Source: Cyanobacteria bacterium OH_CBB_238
GTDB lineage: Bacteria > Cyanobacteriota > Vampirovibrionia > Gastranaerophilales > Gastranaerophilaceae
NCBI GenBank assembly: GCA_023409995.1
Contig: JAEYQN010000043.1
Coordinates: forward strand, 1 to 24,869
Direction of reading: 5' to 3'
Length of the DNA stretch: 24,869 nt
The position numbers were made by a program, and so were the translations under genes. Shown piece after piece: positions 16,245-23,777 of this stretch (positions within the stretch are counted from its first letter, which is position 1; each line of letters begins with the position of its first letter). Under the pieces are notes generated by a model, which ran no database searches, was not told the origin of the DNA, and saw nothing but the letters and a program-made list of their open reading frames with translations.

Positions 16245-16892
16245 ATGGTTAGCGGCATTAGTTCACAAACAACATCATTACTTTACTTACAACAAACAAA
16301 CAGCGGATTAAGCGGATCGAGTATGTTCTCGAAGCTATCAAACGAACTAAATATTACTGATGGTTCTGATATTACATCAGATCAGCTAGATGCTTACATT
16401 AAAGAAATTGAGTCCAGTGATTCAGCAGACAAAGGAAAATTAGGTTTTCTTTATCAACTGCAAGATAATTTCGATACAGTAGCAGGTGATGACGGAACAA
16501 TTTCCTCAAGCGATATGGAAAATAATATTGACTTACTAAAACCGCCATCAAATTCAGGAGCAAATGCAACTTCTTCTACTGATTTTTACTCAAAACTTCT
16601 AGAAGATCTTGGATTAGACGATGGGGATGAAATAAGTGAAGATGCATTAAGCAGTTTAATTGAAGAATTAGAAAATAGTGATGATAGCGAAGACTCCGAA
16701 AAACTTGGCTTTTTAAAACAATTACAAGAAAACTTCTCTACTATAGCTGGAGATGATGGAACAATTTCAGAATCTGATTTAAGTACAAATTTATCACTAT
16801 TACAACCACCAACAAAACCTACTAATGAATGGCTAGACCCATCAGAGATTACAAGCCAAATGCTTGAATCTCCAATAGATCTAAAAGTATAA
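16245..16892 (+). CDS. Acidic Ser-rich protein with two tandem EF-hand-like repeats
   Basis: 215 residues with GGAGG 5 nt before the ATG. There is no signal peptide or membrane segment. It is built of two repeats offset by 88 residues (about 28-101 and 116-189). Each has a first pseudo-loop (NITDGSDITSDQL / GLDDGDEISEDAL), KLGFL(Y/K)QLQ(D/E)NF, then AGDDGTIS(S/E)SD and a LL(K/Q)PP end. The AGDDGTIS segments resemble an EF-hand loop (DG then Ile, acidic at position 12) but lack acidic residues at positions 1 and 3, so Ca2+ binding may be weak or lost. The Ser/Gly/Gln-rich N terminus is like that of the EF-hand protein at 20179. Function unknown; a cell-surface or secreted role by a non-Sec route is possible. 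A bidirectional terminator follows. Confidence 0.8.
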   Translation: MVSGISSQTTSLLYLQQTNSGLSGSSMFSKLSNELNITDGSDITSDQLDAYIKEIESSDSADKGKLGFLYQLQDNFDTVAGDDGTISSSDMENNIDLLKPPSNSGANATSSTDFYSKLLEDLGLDDGDEISEDALSSLIEELENSDDSEDSEKLGFLKQLQENFSTIAGDDGTISESDLSTNLSLLQPPTKPTNEWLDPSEITSQMLESPIDLKV

Positions 16893-16923
16893 GACCACAT
16901 CATACTATGATTACTAAAAAAAC

Positions 16924-16950
16924 GGCTATTCTGAAGAGAATAGCCTTTTC
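16924..16950. terminator. Bidirectional terminator between convergent repeat-protein genes
   Basis: Stem GGCTATTCT (16924-16932) / AGAATAGCC (16937-16945), loop GAAG, then TTTTCC on plus. On minus the stem is followed by GTTTTTTTAG. It separates the gene ending at 16892 from the one ending at 17012. Confidence 0.9.
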
Positions 16951-17011
16951 CTTATAGTAAGAAATAAAAATAGATAATGACTGTTTAGGTATATATATTA
17001 TTGTCGTTATT

Positions 17012-17443
17012 TTATGCTGAGAAATCTAAACTGCTATTGCTGGCGAAACCTGACGAACCATTATCGGGTGGTTCTGGAAGCGTAATATTATTTTGTTTAC
17101 AATAAGCCATTACAGCCTCTCGCCCTTGAGAAATTGTTGCTGCAGGAACACCCAGCGACATCAGTTCAGCTTTAAATTCGTCTGAAGGATCTTCATCTGC
17201 TGAAGATACCTTATTTGATGAAGATGTTTTTGATTGATCAAATACTGAACCACTTGTAGATGATTTTTCTGGTGGTTCAGGAATTGTAATATTATTCTCT
17301 TTACAATATTCTATTACAGCATCTTTTCCTTTAGACGCGATTTCTGAAGGAATCTTTCCTTCTAATTCTGGTGGTAATTTATCACTCGAAGATGATGAAA
17401 TACCAGAACTCGATGAACTACCAAATGAAACATTTTGAACCAT
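17012..17443 (-). CDS. Ser-rich protein with two YCKxNNIxxPEPP repeats and N-terminal NVSFG motif
   Basis: 143 residues from the ATG at 17443, 8 nt after AAAGGAG. A TTG two codons upstream is too close to that site. The order is NVSFG (4-8), a Ser-rich tract, repeat 1 (about 25-58), a Ser/Asp linker and repeat 2 (about 89-126), offset by 68 residues. Each repeat has a short helix-like part (IPSEIASKGKDAVIEYCKENN / VPAATISQGREAVMAYCKQNN) then NIT(I/L)PEPP. Each has one Cys, so two in total. I do not recognise the family. The helical part reads like a small three-helix bundle (a 'xxIxxxGxxAVxxYCxxN' pattern). There is no Sec signal. It lies downstream of the response-regulator gene (166-nt gap) and has its own ribosome site. 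Confidence 0.75.
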   Translation of the reverse strand: MVQNVSFGSSSSSGISSSSSDKLPPELEGKIPSEIASKGKDAVIEYCKENNITIPEPPEKSSTSGSVFDQSKTSSSNKVSSADEDPSDEFKAELMSLGVPAATISQGREAVMAYCKQNNITLPEPPDNGSSGFASNSSLDFSA

Positions 17444-17521
17444 TGTCAAATCTCCTTTCGATCAGACGCATATAACTACTAGCTACTATTATTCGTCTAA
17501 AACATTATTAACTATATGTAT

Positions 17522-17618
17522 AATAACGTTATTTTATAAATTCGATTAATAGTTCCAAGTGGTCAAATAATTTCATTTAATATAACTCTTTAGAGTCAGT
17601 TTTAGTAATTATATTAAA
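17522..17618. other. Intergenic region with two inverted repeats between the response regulator and the NVSFG gene
   Basis: A perfect 12-bp palindrome, AATAACGTTATT, lies at 17522-17533, about 80 nt upstream of the NVSFG gene: an operator candidate. Arms TTTAATATAA (17576-17585) and TTATATTAAA (17609-17618) enclose a smaller hairpin ACTCTTTAGAGT (17585-17596); the outer arm overlaps the response-regulator stop codon and may act as a weak terminator. All of this is A/T rich, so chance symmetry is possible. Confidence 0.35.
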
Positions 17619-18259
17619 TTTTCTTTCAAAGCAAGTATTGCTGCTTGTGTCCTATCATCAACAGAAAGCTTTTGAATAATGTTTTTAACATGATTTTTAA
17701 CTGTATGTAGTGAAAGAATCAATTCTTCAGCTATATCTTTATTGCACATTCCTTCTGCAATGAGTTTTAATATCTCTTTCTCACGCGTTGTTAGATTAAA
17801 ATCATCCGAAGTTTTTCCAGAGCTGGAGACAATTGTCCTTGATTGAAGTACCCCCATAACATAAGATGCTATTTGTGGTGCAATCCAAATAGCTCCGGAC
17901 ATTACCATATGTATTATATCAATAAGTTCTTCTGAACGAATATCTTTCATACAATACGCATTGGCTCCAGATGAAAAAGCAGATAGAACAGCGTGTTTTT
18001 CGCCCACTGACGTTAAAATTATCACTTTTATCTCTTCATCAATTTCATGCACTTTTTTTGTTGCATCAATCCCATTCATCACAGGCATAGCTACATCCAT
18101 TAATATCAAATCCGGTCTTTGTTTTTTAACAAAATCAACAGCTAATTTACCATTTTCAACATCGCCAACCACTTCTATACCTTTATGCAGTTTTAACCCA
18201 AAAGCAATTCCTTTCCGTGTTAACTCATGATCTTCAACAAGCAAAACTTTAATTGTCAT
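17609..18259 (-). CDS. NarL/FixJ-type two-component response regulator
   Basis: 216 residues. The receiver domain (1-120) has acidic pocket residues Glu9/Asp10, phosphoacceptor Asp55 (LILMDVAMP), Thr83 and Lys105 (YCMKD). The LuxR/NarL helix-turn-helix (about 155-215) reads LTTREKEILKLIAEGMCNKDIAEELILSLHTVKNHVKNI. It activates or represses transcription as a phospho-dependent dimer. It is encoded 32 nt downstream of the histidine kinase on the same strand, with its own AAGGAA site, so it is the obvious partner. Regulon unknown; the flanking small secreted-like proteins (17012, 16245, 20179) are candidate targets by position only. Confidence 0.95.
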   Translation of the reverse strand: MTIKVLLVEDHELTRKGIAFGLKLHKGIEVVGDVENGKLAVDFVKKQRPDLILMDVAMPVMNGIDATKKVHEIDEEIKVIILTSVGEKHAVLSAFSSGANAYCMKDIRSEELIDIIHMVMSGAIWIAPQIASYVMGVLQSRTIVSSSGKTSDDFNLTTREKEILKLIAEGMCNKDIAEELILSLHTVKNHVKNIIQKLSVDDRTQAAILALKENLI

Positions 18260-18291
18260 AACTATTCCTTTTCCTCACCAAGTCCTTTTAA

Positions 18292-20094
18292 CTAACCATT
18301 AGGGAGCATAATTATAAACCTAGTATAATTATTCAACTCACTTTCTAAAGATATTGTGCCACCGTGTAGCTGTATTATTTTTTTACAAACATCCAAACCA
18401 AGCCCTGATCCTATCTTTCGATCCAAACCTTTACCTGTATAATATCTGTCGAATATATATTTGGCCTCCTCAGGAGCAATCCCAGGACCATTATCTTCTA
18501 CAATTATTTTAATAACATCTTCTGTTTTGTCAGAAAAAATTGATATTTTGTCTCCTTTTGAAATGTTCTCAATTGCATTTGAAATTAGATTTATCAAAAC
18601 TCTAGAAAAAGCTGTCCTATCAGCCCTCAACAAAGGAAAATCTTCACTAATGCAATTTTGGAACTCAATATTCTTCTCTTCTGCTAAAGAACTTACCTTT
18701 TCATAACAGGAGTTTACTAATTTCTTTAAATTAATGTCAGAGTATGACAACCTGAATTTGTCAGAATCGAACTGATATGAATCAAGGATAAGATTTACCA
18801 TGCGCAAAAGGTGTGAGCTATTTTTCTCAATATTTTTTGCAAGCTCATATTCATCTTTAAGTCCAAGTGCTTTAAATCTACCGGATAGCAAAGAAAGAGA
18901 ACGGCTCTGTGCAATTAATGGAGTTCTCAAATCATGTGTCAAACTGGCTATAAAACTATTTCTTAGCTCTTGCCTATCTTTAAGACCCTGTACCATGTCA
19001 TTAAAATTCTCAAAAGTAGATACTATTTGTTCTTGCTTTAGGTTGGTTGTTAATGATATGTCCAAATTACCTTGCTTAACCTCTTTTGAAGCAAAGGATA
19101 ATACAACTAATGGTTCAACAAAGTTTTTATTCACAAAATAGGCAATTATAAAACTCAATAGAAAACCAGCTGTAAGTATAATTAAATTAAATATATCCGC
19201 TTCAGGGAAAAATGGGGGTCTATTTTTAGGAGGCATACATTCTTTAATTAACACAGTTATAATCGGCTGCTGGTTATCATCATTTATAGTTACTTTTGCA
19301 TATTTCACATCAGAATTTTTTGGTATTCCTATAGATCGGTCTATTTTATTAAAGTCTTGAAAAACAGGGTTAGGCGCAGATTGACCATTGTTTAAAGGAG
19401 TTTGCAGTAATTTATCTCTTTGTATTTCTTCAGGAGGAATTGGTGGGTAGTGTGGAGGCTCTTGGCTTAAATTCAAATTCCCAAGCGTATTGGGACCAAA
19501 GTCTCTGTGCTTTTGATCAAAGGGAAGAGGCCTTGGCGGCATTCTATTCATATCTGTATTCATGGGATTTAAAGGATCTAAAACAGAAGCTATAAAGGTT
19601 TCTTTACTAATTTTATTTCCTGCAAAAAACTCCAAATTAAAAGGCCCTTGAATGCCAAGGTGAGCAATTTTAGTGGGCTCCTTAATGCTAATTGCAGCAA
19701 TATCTTTATTTTTAATCGGAATTATAATAGATGTATAGATGGCTCCAACTTTATTTTCTTTTGTTTTTATCAACTCATAGTTACTAGAAACGGTTCTAAT
19801 ATCACTATTATATATTGGGCTTACAAGAGAATTACTCAATAGAGATTGTAGTCTTGACAGAAAATCAGAAGATCCTTCCTGAGATTGAACAATTTTTAGC
19901 AGCTCATATTCTCTAAATTTGAGATACTGTTTTGAAACAAGTTGAAATTCTTTTGCACCTATTTCAATAAAATTTGCAGCACGCTTATTTTCCATTGTTT
20001 TTAGCTGATAGCTTGTCCAAGCATAAAGAGCAAACAAAGGAACAATAGTCGTTATAATAAATATAAAAAAGAAATATCTGGCAAATTTAAACAT
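18292..20094 (-). CDS. Membrane sensor histidine kinase with Pro-rich periplasmic domain
   Basis: 600 residues: TM1 (about 8-28), a periplasmic domain of about 270 residues, TM2 (about 302-321), HAMP (about 322-375), HisKA with phospho-His387 in ASLTHDLRTPL, and HATPase with N-box Asn506 (LISNAIEN), G1 DNGPGIAP (534-541) and G2 GSGLGLDVC (562-570). All ATP-binding elements are intact. The sensor domain is odd: residues about 173-300 are rich in Pro, Asn and Gln (MPPRPLPF, EPPHYPPIPPEE, MPPKNRPPFFPE), likely disordered or surface-interacting. A HisKA kinase normally pairs with an OmpR-type regulator; here the adjacent regulator is NarL-type, a combination seen in cyanobacterial relatives. The ribosome site before the ATG is poor (AAAAGG 17 nt away), but later starts would remove TM1. 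Signal unknown. Confidence 0.92.
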   Translation of the reverse strand: MFKFARYFFFIFIITTIVPLFALYAWTSYQLKTMENKRAANFIEIGAKEFQLVSKQYLKFREYELLKIVQSQEGSSDFLSRLQSLLSNSLVSPIYNSDIRTVSSNYELIKTKENKVGAIYTSIIIPIKNKDIAAISIKEPTKIAHLGIQGPFNLEFFAGNKISKETFIASVLDPLNPMNTDMNRMPPRPLPFDQKHRDFGPNTLGNLNLSQEPPHYPPIPPEEIQRDKLLQTPLNNGQSAPNPVFQDFNKIDRSIGIPKNSDVKYAKVTINDDNQQPIITVLIKECMPPKNRPPFFPEADIFNLIILTAGFLLSFIIAYFVNKNFVEPLVVLSFASKEVKQGNLDISLTTNLKQEQIVSTFENFNDMVQGLKDRQELRNSFIASLTHDLRTPLIAQSRSLSLLSGRFKALGLKDEYELAKNIEKNSSHLLRMVNLILDSYQFDSDKFRLSYSDINLKKLVNSCYEKVSSLAEEKNIEFQNCISEDFPLLRADRTAFSRVLINLISNAIENISKGDKISIFSDKTEDVIKIIVEDNGPGIAPEEAKYIFDRYYTGKGLDRKIGSGLGLDVCKKIIQLHGGTISLESELNNYTRFIIMLPNG

Positions 20095-20116
20095 ATATCG
20101 CGTTAAACCTTTTCAT

Positions 20117-20147
20117 AAATTCCCACTTATATACAAAGTGGGAATTT
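20117..20147 (-). terminator. Hairpin between the EF-hand gene and the histidine kinase gene
   Basis: A perfect 12-bp stem AAATTCCCACTT (20117-20128) / AAGTGGGAATTT (20136-20147) with a 7-nt loop. On minus it follows the EF-hand gene stop (20179) by 32 nt and precedes the kinase ATG (20094) by 22 nt. No long T-tract follows on minus, so it may be a leaky terminator or a leader hairpin rather than a full stop. Confidence 0.55.
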
Positions 20148-20178
20148 AATCTATTTATATTAGCTCTTAAGAGTCATT

Positions 20179-20862
20179 TTAAATAGCCATATTCATAACG
20201 GAACTGAGTAAACTGCTATTTCCAGATGAACTCTGATTTTTATAAACCTCTGCTATATTTTTTGAAAGGCTTTGTAAAAGGCTCTCTGAGCCATTGCTAG
20301 AAGCGTTAAGCTTAGACCAAACTGTAGATAAAACATCTTGTGCTTTCTTGTCTGAAGAATCAGAGGTGTCACTTCCAGTTGGATTACCGCTAGCGGTTTG
20401 AGTTTTTTCTAATGCGGCCTGAACTTCATCAAAAGATACTACTCCGTCTTTATTCGTATCCAGTTCATCAAAAACTTTATTTGATTTTGAAGCGCTTTCG
20501 GAACCTGAGGCAGCACTCATTTCTGAAGCACCTTCATCTGCTGCTATTTCGCTGGACTGAGATGATGTAGAATCTGCATCTTCAATCATCATTCCTGGCG
20601 GTGGCCCCATTGGTTTATTTTTATCAATGTAACCGGTTACTTCGTCCTCTGTTAGCTTAGAATCTTCATTAGCGTCTATTTCTGAAAAGTTTTTTTGTAA
20701 TAAATTCAAAAAATCGCTACTTAAAGCATCACCTGATGAACTAGTTGACTCTGAACCGATTCCCGTTGATGATGAAGCCGCAGATGATGAAGAAGCATTT
20801 TGCATTGCAGACATTAATAATTGCATAATATTTGCATTGTCTATATTTAGACTATTAACCAT
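20179..20862 (-). CDS. Ser-rich EF-hand domain protein
   Basis: 227 residues with an excellent GGAGGAGG site 7-8 nt before the ATG. There is no signal peptide. A Ser/Ala-rich N-terminal tract is followed by an EF-hand pair: loop 1 DANEDSKLTEDE (63-74, Gly6 replaced by Ser) and loop 2 DTNKDGVVSFDE (135-146, canonical). They are separated by a Pro-Gly stretch (NKPMGPPPGMM) and a Ser/Glu/Ala linker. Loop 2 should bind Ca2+. Low-complexity Ser-rich spacers are shared in style with the proteins at 16245 and 17012. It lies 84 nt upstream of the histidine kinase on the same strand, so it may be co-transcribed with the two-component system through the intervening hairpin. Role unknown; Ca2+ sensing or buffering, or a secreted protein. 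Confidence 0.85.
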   Translation of the reverse strand: MVNSLNIDNANIMQLLMSAMQNASSSSAASSSTGIGSESTSSSGDALSSDFLNLLQKNFSEIDANEDSKLTEDEVTGYIDKNKPMGPPPGMMIEDADSTSSQSSEIAADEGASEMSAASGSESASKSNKVFDELDTNKDGVVSFDEVQAALEKTQTASGNPTGSDTSDSSDKKAQDVLSTVWSKLNASSNGSESLLQSLSKNIAEVYKNQSSSGNSSLLSSVMNMAI

Positions 20863-20978
20863 GTCTATTCCTCCTCCATTTTATTAATTAATATTTTAGT
20901 TCACTTTGAAACCTCTTAAATCCATTAAACAAATTATGAAACAAACTGTTGTATACAAGTTGGATGATTTAATTTCCG

Positions 20979-21007
20979 TTGAACAAATATATTCTTAAGA
21001 ATATATA
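20979..21007 (+). promoter_or_regulatory. Promoter of the nucleotidyltransferase-aldolase cassette with overlapping 20-bp palindrome
   Basis: TTGAAC (20979-20984) and TATATA (21002-21007) are spaced 17 nt. A perfect 20-bp palindrome, ATATATTCTTAAGAATATAT (20987-21006), fills the spacer and covers the -10. Expected transcription start is about 33-25 nt before the ATG at 21040. It could be a repressor site or simply an AT-rich symmetric spacer. Confidence 0.5.
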
Positions 21008-21039
21008 AAAATAGTAACCAAAGGCATCTTAATAGAATA

Positions 21040-22551
21040 ATGAAAACTGCTGGGATAAAAAACATAATAGTACAAGCAGGTGGGTTAGGTTCCAGGCTTG
21101 AATCTTTAACGCGCAACAGACCAAAATGCCTAGTACCTATAGATAATATACCCATAATATTTCATTTGTTCAAAAAATTTCCAAAGTCAACTTTCACAAT
21201 AATTGCCGACTACAAAGCAGATATTTTAGAAAAATACTTAAGTATATTTGCTGAAGTAAAATATAGAATAGTTATAGCCGACAAAAAGGGAACATCATCA
21301 GGTATAAAAACAGCAATTTCGGATCTCAAAGATGAACCATTTATGATCATTTGGAGTGACTTATTATTAGGAGAGAGCTTCAAAATCCCTGAAACAAATG
21401 GGAACTATATAGGCATTTCGAACACATTTGAATGTCGTTGGTCATTTAAAAATAATGAATGCATAAAAGAGCCTTCAATAAAAAATGGGATAGCTGGTTT
21501 ATTTATTTTTAAATCTCCTAATGAAATAAAAAATATTCCAAATGAAGGTGGTTTTGTAAATTGGCTCAAATCAGAAAATATAAAATTTACCAGATTAGAA
21601 CTATCTGACACCAAGGAAATAGGAACATTACTTGCCTATGAATTAAGCGAATCCGAGAAGCAAAAATGCAGACCATTTAATAGAATAAAATTCTTCGATG
21701 ATCACGTAATAAAATATCCAATTACAAAACAGGGAGAAGAAATAGCAAAGTTTGAACGTAACTGGTATAAAACTATATCAAAATACAAATATAAACATAT
21801 GCCAAAAATCTACCAATACGAGCCTTTAAAAATAGAAAGAATTTTCGGAAAAAACATATTTGAATATAACAATTTTACACAAACACAACGTGTCAAAATA
21901 TTAGAAAAAATCATAGAGTCAATTAAAGAGTTACATGAACTAGAGACCCCTAACAAAGCTAATACTCAGGATTGCTATGAAAATTATTTTTCAAAAACTT
22001 TCGATAGAATAGAGAAAGTTAAAAAGCTTATACCATTCTCTGATAATGAACATATAACAATAAACAACAAGGAATACAAAAATGTATTTTTTGTTAAAGA
22101 GCTATTAGAAAAAAAAATAAAACAAATATGTCCTGCTTATTTCAAAATCATTCATGGTGACCCAACCTTCTCAAACATAATGTTGAATGAATCTAATATT
22201 GAGCCTATGTTGATAGACCCCAGAGGCTATTTCGGCAAAACTAAAATATTTGGAGATGAAGACTATGATTGGGCAAAATTATACTACTCTATAGTTGGTA
22301 ACTATGACCAATTCAATCAAAGAAATTTTTCACTAGAAATCAGTGATACTTCAGTAAACCTAGATATAATGTCAAACAATTGGGAAGATGTTGAAAACGA
22401 CTTCTTTAAAATTACAGATTCGAATAAAGAAAAAATAATGCTGCTACATGCACTAATATGGCTCTCTTTAACAACATATGCCTGGGAAGACTATGACTCT
22501 ATTTGTGGAGCATTTTATAAAGGAATAATAGAATTAAACAAGGTAATATAG
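21040..22551 (+). CDS. Fused nucleotidyltransferase and APH/choline-kinase-like phosphotransferase
   Basis: 503 residues with two enzyme domains. Residues 6-205 form an NTP-transferase (Rossmann) domain: QAGGLGSRLESLTRNRPKCLVPI (12-34) with nucleotide loop GGLGSR and Lys29, and catalytic Asp107 in IIWSDLLLG. Residues about 215-500 form an aminoglycoside/choline kinase-type domain: Brenner motif IHGDPTFSNIML (371-382, catalytic Asp374) and metal Asp393 in LIDPRG, then DEDYDWAKLYYS. A kinase plus nucleotidyltransferase in one chain would phosphorylate an alcohol and activate it as an NDP derivative, by analogy with LicA (choline kinase) plus LicC (cytidylyltransferase). Substrate unknown. The ATG lacks a good Shine-Dalgarno sequence. 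First gene of a cassette: the next start codon directly abuts its stop. Confidence 0.85.
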   Translation: MKTAGIKNIIVQAGGLGSRLESLTRNRPKCLVPIDNIPIIFHLFKKFPKSTFTIIADYKADILEKYLSIFAEVKYRIVIADKKGTSSGIKTAISDLKDEPFMIIWSDLLLGESFKIPETNGNYIGISNTFECRWSFKNNECIKEPSIKNGIAGLFIFKSPNEIKNIPNEGGFVNWLKSENIKFTRLELSDTKEIGTLLAYELSESEKQKCRPFNRIKFFDDHVIKYPITKQGEEIAKFERNWYKTISKYKYKHMPKIYQYEPLKIERIFGKNIFEYNNFTQTQRVKILEKIIESIKELHELETPNKANTQDCYENYFSKTFDRIEKVKKLIPFSDNEHITINNKEYKNVFFVKELLEKKIKQICPAYFKIIHGDPTFSNIMLNESNIEPMLIDPRGYFGKTKIFGDEDYDWAKLYYSIVGNYDQFNQRNFSLEISDTSVNLDIMSNNWEDVENDFFKITDSNKEKIMLLHALIWLSLTTYAWEDYDSICGAFYKGIIELNKVI

Positions 22552-22923
22552 TTGAACAATTTTGTATTTTCAAAGTTAAATAAGACATGGATTTTTGATT
22601 TAGATGGCACACTTGTAACTCACAATGGTTATAAAGAGAACAATGAAAAGCTACTGGATGGTGTAAAAGACTTCTTTAAGCAAATACCAAATGATGATTT
22701 TGTATTAATACTGACATCACGCAGTAGTTCATTAAAAGAAGATACTGAGAATTTTCTAAAAAAAGAGAATATAAAATATAATCAGATAATATATGACCTT
22801 CCTCATGGAGAAAGAATTTTAGTAAATGATCGCAAGCCTTCAGGTTTAAAGACAGCTTATGCTGTAAATAAAAATAGGGATGAGCCATTAAATATATCTT
22901 ACATTGAAGATAATTCTTTATAA
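22552..22923 (+). CDS. Small capless HAD-superfamily phosphatase (TTG start)
   Basis: 123 residues, starting with TTG immediately after the preceding stop codon, with AAGG 8 nt upstream inside the previous gene; translation is likely coupled. HAD motif I IFDLDGTL has nucleophile Asp16 and acid/base Asp18. Motif II is ILTSRSSS and motif IV-like ILVNDRKPSG holds the second acidic pair position. The very short length without a cap domain resembles the mini-HAD phosphatases found in surface-polysaccharide gene clusters. It probably removes a phosphate from an intermediate of the cassette. Exact substrate unknown. The C terminus after motif IV is short, so parts of the usual fold are minimal. Confidence 0.78.
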   Translation: MNNFVFSKLNKTWIFDLDGTLVTHNGYKENNEKLLDGVKDFFKQIPNDDFVLILTSRSSSLKEDTENFLKKENIKYNQIIYDLPHGERILVNDRKPSGLKTAYAVNKNRDEPLNISYIEDNSL

Positions 22924-22970
22924 TGTAGAATAGTCATTATAGTTCATGCAAAATTCTATCAGGAAAGACA

Positions 22971-23777
22971 ATGATTAGCGAAGAAAAAAACTTACTTGAT
23001 ATTCTTTTAGATTTAAAAAATAATTATGGTTTAGTTGGTCTAAAATCAGAGTTTGAATCTGAGGGTGCTACTTTTGCTGAAACAATGTATCTAAAAAACT
23101 TGTTAGACACTGAGAATATTGATTTAACAATTAAATTAGGCGGATGTGCTGCCATTAAAGATATAAATGAATCTAAAATAATTGGAGCTAAAAACTTGGT
23201 AGCACCAATGATAGAGTCTCCATTTGCATTGTGTAAATTTATCCAATCAATAGATAATGTATTTTCAATAGAAGAACAAGAAACCATAAATCTATATATA
23301 AATATTGAAACAATCACTGGATACAGAAACTTAGTACAAATAATGGAAAAACCGGAGTTTAATCAAATAAAAGGAATAGTAATTGGAAGAGCAGATTTAT
23401 GTGCATCTTTAAATTTACACAAAGACCAGATTGACGAAAATGAAATACTAGACATATCTAAAGCTATATGTAAATCTACAAAATCAAAAGGTAAAACAAT
23501 AACTATTGGTGGAAAAATCAATTATAAATCAATAGATTTTTTTAAAAAACTCAGTTGTTTTGACCGATTTGAAACAAGAAAAGCAATTTTTGACTATAAA
23601 AAAGCAGAAAAGGCAAATTTAGCAGAAGGGATATACAAAGCACTAGACTTTGAAATATGCTGGCTAAAACACAAACAAAAACATTTTGATAACTTTAACA
23701 ATGCTGATCAACAGAGGATAGAGTCTCTTACCAAAATAAAACAAAATATTAATAACTATAGGTCAATAAGTGTATAA
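22971..23777 (+). CDS. HpcH/HpaI aldolase / citrate lyase beta-like family protein
   Basis: 268 residues, AGGAAAG 4-5 nt before the ATG. TIM-barrel class II aldolase family, usually metal dependent, cleaving or forming 2-keto-4-hydroxy acids with pyruvate, or acting on acyl-CoA (CitE-like). Visible: GLVGLKSEFESEGA at the first strand, LTIKLGGCAAIKDI (about 53-66), LVAPMIESPFALCKF, the metal Glu in INIETITGYRNL (about 111-122) and the metal Asp in GIVIGRADLCASL (about 134-146), then KTITIGGKIN. The usual substrate Arg near the first strands is not obvious. A polar helical extension (about 225-268) is specific to this protein. It overlaps the next gene by 8 nt. It may form the carbon skeleton activated by the first gene of the cassette; inference only. 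Confidence 0.8.
   Translation: MISEEKNLLDILLDLKNNYGLVGLKSEFESEGATFAETMYLKNLLDTENIDLTIKLGGCAAIKDINESKIIGAKNLVAPMIESPFALCKFIQSIDNVFSIEEQETINLYINIETITGYRNLVQIMEKPEFNQIKGIVIGRADLCASLNLHKDQIDENEILDISKAICKSTKSKGKTITIGGKINYKSIDFFKKLSCFDRFETRKAIFDYKKAEKANLAEGIYKALDFEICWLKHKQKHFDNFNNADQQRIESLTKIKQNINNYRSISV

Noticed and set aside
22926..22958. TAGAAT/ATTCTA hairpin between the mini-HAD and aldolase genes
   Set aside because: A 6-bp all-AT stem without a T-tract is too weak and likely due to base composition.
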